From positions 1 through 13,149 of the forward strand of contig JBLINN010000095.1 in assembly GCA_047639325.1 (NCBI GenBank): 13,149 nucleotides of DNA, written 5' to 3'. The DNA comes from NVQY01 sp047639325. GTDB lineage: Bacteria > Pseudomonadota > Alphaproteobacteria > Rhodobacterales > Rhodobacteraceae. Under the pieces are notes generated by a model that had not been told where the DNA came from, made no database searches, and saw only the letters and a list, made by a program, of their open reading frames with translations. The position numbers and the translations under genes were made by a program. Below, one piece after another: positions 13,146 to 13,149 of the stretch (its first letter is position 1; every line of letters starts with the position of its first letter).

Positions 13146-13149
13146 CGCG

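Overview
The window looks like a chromosomal segment of an alphaproteobacterium of the Rhodobacteraceae (roseobacter-type). The reasons are the fairly high GC content with strong third-position bias, frequent GTG/TTG starts, a 44-residue aa3-type cytochrome c oxidase subunit IV, a DUF6173-like protein, and a Moco gene cluster ending in an unusual MoeA fusion. This is judged by eye from protein sequences, not from a database search. I see no rRNA, tRNA, CRISPR array, transposase or phage gene. No stretch longer than 300 bases lacks a gene.

Layout. Bases 1-1576 (+) hold the tail of an upstream gene, a metallo-beta-lactamase-fold hydrolase and a DUF6173-like protein, tightly packed. Bases 1666-4210 (+) hold a membrane-anchored glycerophosphodiester phosphodiesterase whose end overlaps a secreted or anchored phospholipase A2-like protein; together they look like a phospholipid breakdown or remodelling pair. 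Bases 4276-5036 (+) hold the tiny oxidase subunit IV and a lipoprotein with a possible permuted papain-like His/Cys arrangement. Bases 5025-6091 (-) hold azlC-azlD, a branched-chain amino acid exporter pair joined by an ATGA overlap.

Bases 6141-10311 (+) are a molybdenum cofactor cluster: fdhD, mobA, mobB, and a 692-residue protein joining an N-terminal RNase H-like (DUF429-like) domain to a complete MoeA. MoeA inserts Mo into molybdopterin, MobA adds GMP, MobB assists, and FdhD delivers sulfur to the cofactor of formate dehydrogenase, so the cluster covers late Moco maturation. A GNAT acetyltransferase and a PAPS-dependent sulfotransferase follow. A membrane-bound class III adenylate cyclase (-) closes the window, and its N-terminus may continue beyond the edge.

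The most notable unexplained structure is a 46-bp bipartite element present twice in opposite orientations (3561-3606 and 7041-7086). Each copy is a 21-bp palindrome, a 2-bp spacer and a 23-bp palindrome. The centres are conserved, and the arms differ by changes that mostly keep the pairing. One copy lies in frame inside the N-terminus of the phospholipase-like gene; the other separates fdhD from mobA.
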